Part shown: positions 62,336 to 64,000 of the stretch, piece after piece
Numbering within the stretch: the stretch's first letter is position 1
How the letters are laid out: each line of letters opens with the position of its first letter
Translations under genes and position numbers: made by a program
DNA from: Halomonas cerina
GTDB lineage: Bacteria; Pseudomonadota; Gammaproteobacteria; Pseudomonadales; Halomonadaceae
Assembly (NCBI RefSeq): GCF_014192215.1
Contig: NZ_JACHXP010000009.1
Span: 1-64,000, forward strand
DNA: 64,000 bases
Direction: 5' to 3'
Notes under the pieces: model-generated
Databases searched by the model: none
Seen by the model: the letters and a program-made list of their open reading frames with translations, nothing else
Told to the model about the DNA's origin: nothing

Positions 62336-63304
62336 ATGAAAGCAAAAATGCCGATCACCCTACTTGCCGCGGGTCTGCTGGGAGCCACTGGCATGAGCAG
62401 CGCCTGGGCCGACTATCCTGAGCGCCCGGTCACCATGATCGTCGCCTATAGCGCCGGTGGCGGAACGGATGTGGCCGCTCGCACCCTGGCTCCCTACATC
62501 GAGGAACATCTCGGGCAATCCATTACCGTGCTCAACAAGCCGGGAGCCGGCGGGGAGATAGGCTTCACCGCGCTGGCCCAAGCGGAGCCGGATGGCTATA
62601 CCTTCGGCTTCATCAATATCCCCAACCTGCTGGCGATCCCGATTCAGCGTGATGCCCGCTACGCCATGGACGACATCGATCCGGTCGCTCAGATCGTCTA
62701 CGATGCCGGTGCGTTGAGTGTTCGCTCGGACAGCGAGATCGACTCCCTCGAGGAGCTGGTCGCGGAGGCGAAGGAAAATCCCGGGGCCGTCACCTACGGC
62801 ACCACCGGCATCGGCTCCGACGATCATCTGGCTGTTCTCTCCTTCGAGCGCAAGGCCGGCATCAAGCTGCGCCATATCCCCTTCCCTGGCGCGGCCGACC
62901 TGCGTGCCGCCACCCTGGGGGGGCACATCACCATGGCGAGCATGAACATGAGCGAGTCCGTCGATGACATGGAAGCCGGAAACCTGCGCATCCTGGGTCA
63001 GATGGCGAAGGAGCGCTGGGAAAACGCCTCTGAGGTCCCGACCTTCCAGGAGCAGGGCTATGACGTCGTCATGGGATCGCATCGCGGTATCGGCGTCCCG
63101 GCCGGCCTGTCGGAAGAGGTGTTCGCCACACTGAGCAGTGCAGTAGAGAAGGCCGTGGCTGACCCCGAGTTCCAGGAAAAGTCCCTGCAGCAGGGCCTGC
63201 CTATCGCCTATCAGGGACCGGCCGAGTTCGAAGCACAGCTGGAAGTACTGAACGAGGAACTCATGCAACTCTGGAACGATGAGCCCTGGGCGCAAACCAA
63301 CTGA
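62336..63304 (+). CDS. tctC: Tripartite tricarboxylate transporter substrate-binding protein TctC
   Basis: A 322-residue periplasmic binding protein of the Bug/TctC family with a signal peptide (about residues 1-26, SSAWA). The family pattern YPERPVTMIVAYSAGGGTDVAART follows directly, and VLNKPGAGGEIGF and YGTTGIGSDDHLA are the two ligand-contact loops. It binds a carboxylic acid and delivers it to TctAB. GAAGGAAGAG precedes ATG 62336. A strong hairpin follows before tctB. Confidence 0.93.
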   Translation: MKAKMPITLLAAGLLGATGMSSAWADYPERPVTMIVAYSAGGGTDVAARTLAPYIEEHLGQSITVLNKPGAGGEIGFTALAQAEPDGYTFGFINIPNLLAIPIQRDARYAMDDIDPVAQIVYDAGALSVRSDSEIDSLEELVAEAKENPGAVTYGTTGIGSDDHLAVLSFERKAGIKLRHIPFPGAADLRAATLGGHITMASMNMSESVDDMEAGNLRILGQMAKERWENASEVPTFQEQGYDVVMGSHRGIGVPAGLSEEVFATLSSAVEKAVADPEFQEKSLQQGLPIAYQGPAEFEAQLEVLNEELMQLWNDEPWAQTN

Positions 63305-63315
63305 GTCTAAAAACA

Positions 63316-63344
63316 GGAGCATGCCGGCATAGCCGGCATGCTCC
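63316..63344 (+). terminator. 13-bp hairpin between tctC and tctB
   Basis: GGAGCATGCCGGC pairs perfectly with GCCGGCATGCTCC around a 3-base loop, 12 bases after the tctC stop. There is no T tract. It probably stabilises the tctC message or reduces tctBA readthrough, so that binding protein exceeds membrane components. Confidence 0.7.
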
Positions 63345-63373
63345 CATCCCTGCCTCGACACCTGGAAGCTATT

Positions 63374-63832
63374 ATGCCAAGGCCCTTGATTGAACTGGTC
63401 TGTGCGCTGCTCGTGGGCGGACTGTGTATTGCGGGATTCGTGGAAGCGACGAACTATACGGGCCCTTCGGGATATCTACCCAAGGCCGTCACGGTCTTTG
63501 CGTTACTACTGTCGTTGATCTGGGCGCTCCAGAGTGCCTTGTCGCTGCAAAAGAGGAAGAAAGAGGCCAGCCAAGAGCCGATGAGCCTGGCAAGAACAGC
63601 CCTGTTCATGGGTTCCTCCCTTGCCTATGTTGTAGCGATTCCCTTCATCGGCTATTTCACTGCCACGCTAGTGTTCATACCGGCAGTTGCGAGTACCTTG
63701 GGATACCGTAAGCTTCGTATCCTACTGGGAGCGCCCCTCGTCTTCGTGATCGCCCTCTACATCCTGTTCAGCCTCGTTCTTCAGGTCCAGTTACCTGAGG
63801 AACTGCTGCTCCAACTCGTGGGTATCCGCTAA
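63374..63832 (+). CDS. tctB: Tripartite tricarboxylate transporter small membrane subunit TctB
   Basis: The 152-residue protein has four predicted membrane helices and a charged loop near residue 60, as usual for TctB. GGAAG lies upstream of ATG 63374. Its TAA overlaps the tctA ATG by one base (TAATG). Confidence 0.87.
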   Translation: MPRPLIELVCALLVGGLCIAGFVEATNYTGPSGYLPKAVTVFALLLSLIWALQSALSLQKRKKEASQEPMSLARTALFMGSSLAYVVAIPFIGYFTATLVFIPAVASTLGYRKLRILLGAPLVFVIALYILFSLVLQVQLPEELLLQLVGIR

Positions 63833-64000
63833 TGGACATACTCAATCACATCATGGCGGCACTCCCGCTGATATTTTCCCTGGAAGTGATCATCGCCATG
63901 ATCCTCGGCACTGCCGTGGGCATCACGGTAGGGGCACTGCCGGGCCTGTCGGCGACGATGGGGATTGCCGTGCTGATTCCCCTGACGTTTACCATGGAAC
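63832..64000 (+). CDS. tctA: Tripartite tricarboxylate transporter large membrane subunit TctA (partial)
   Basis: The first 56 codons are in the window. They include a membrane helix and the TctA signature TVGALPGLSATMGIAVLIP. The gene continues past the right edge; a full TctA has about 500 residues. It is the main permease of the tctCBA system, coupled to tctB by TAATG. Confidence 0.93.
   Translation, partial: MDILNHIMAALPLIFSLEVIIAMILGTAVGITVGALPGLSATMGIAVLIPLTFTME

Overview
The window is about 64 kb of high-GC DNA, densely packed with genes on both strands. It looks like the chromosome of a halophilic gammaproteobacterium of the Halomonas type. That inference rests on gammaproteobacterial gene sets (miaB-phoH-ybeY-corC-lnt, prmB-aroC next to smrB, ygiM, yajG, sixA), polyhydroxyalkanoate genes whose synthase has a Ser-Tyr-Cys-Ile-Gly box, and the acnD/prpF form of the methylcitrate cycle. 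It is inference from protein recognition; no taxonomic marker such as 16S rRNA is present. I saw no tRNA, rRNA, CRISPR array, prophage or intact insertion sequence.

Layout. 0.3-8.8 kb: a minus-strand propionate (methylcitrate) operon, GntR regulator-prpB-prpC-acnD-prpF-prpD, with a readable promoter, two GntR-type operators and an internal terminator-like hairpin. 8.9-16.4 kb: pabB, cysH, cysB, trxA, an AI-2E-family permease, a SIMPL-domain protein and serS. 16.6-24.4 kb: a large FAD/Fe-S D-2-hydroxyacid dehydrogenase, then an RND efflux pair with a small DUF2905 membrane protein. 24.5-29 kb: a small outer-membrane protein, a nitroreductase-like protein of unknown role and a TonB-dependent receptor. 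29-34 kb: gph and trpEGDC on the minus strand, with a candidate Trp leader peptide upstream of trpE. 34-39 kb: ndh, a GIY-YIG protein, rpe, a GNAT acetyltransferase, a YajG lipoprotein, tpm and ygiM. 39.6-45 kb: miaB-phoH-ybeY-corC-lnt. 45-48 kb: DUF6489-phaP-phaC for PHB granules. 48-60 kb: aroC, prmB, smrB, a patatin and two alpha/beta hydrolases, an AEC permease flanked by two very small overlapping genes, sixA, gpsA and pntBA. 60-64 kb: an accessory-looking catabolic module, an RraA/HMG-aldolase-like enzyme and a 2-hydroxyacid dehydrogenase divergent from a tripartite tricarboxylate transporter (tctCBA, with tctA cut by the window edge).

Points beyond routine annotation: heptameric AGCGCCN arrays start at the stop codons of all four genes at two convergent junctions (SIMPL/serS and lnt/phaC), with an intrinsic terminator between them; a decayed 3' fragment of htpG lies beside pntA; a short copy of the DUF2905 gene end lies 1.06 kb from the intact gene; a perfect 17-bp hairpin separates phaP from phaC; two convergent gene pairs share a CTAG at their stop codons; and two unlisted small genes (35 and 36 codons) have good ribosome-binding or translational-coupling signals. 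No wholly new multi-gene system is obvious. The best candidates for new biology are the heptad-flanked junctions, the Trp leader, the small genes and the RraA/TctCBA locus.
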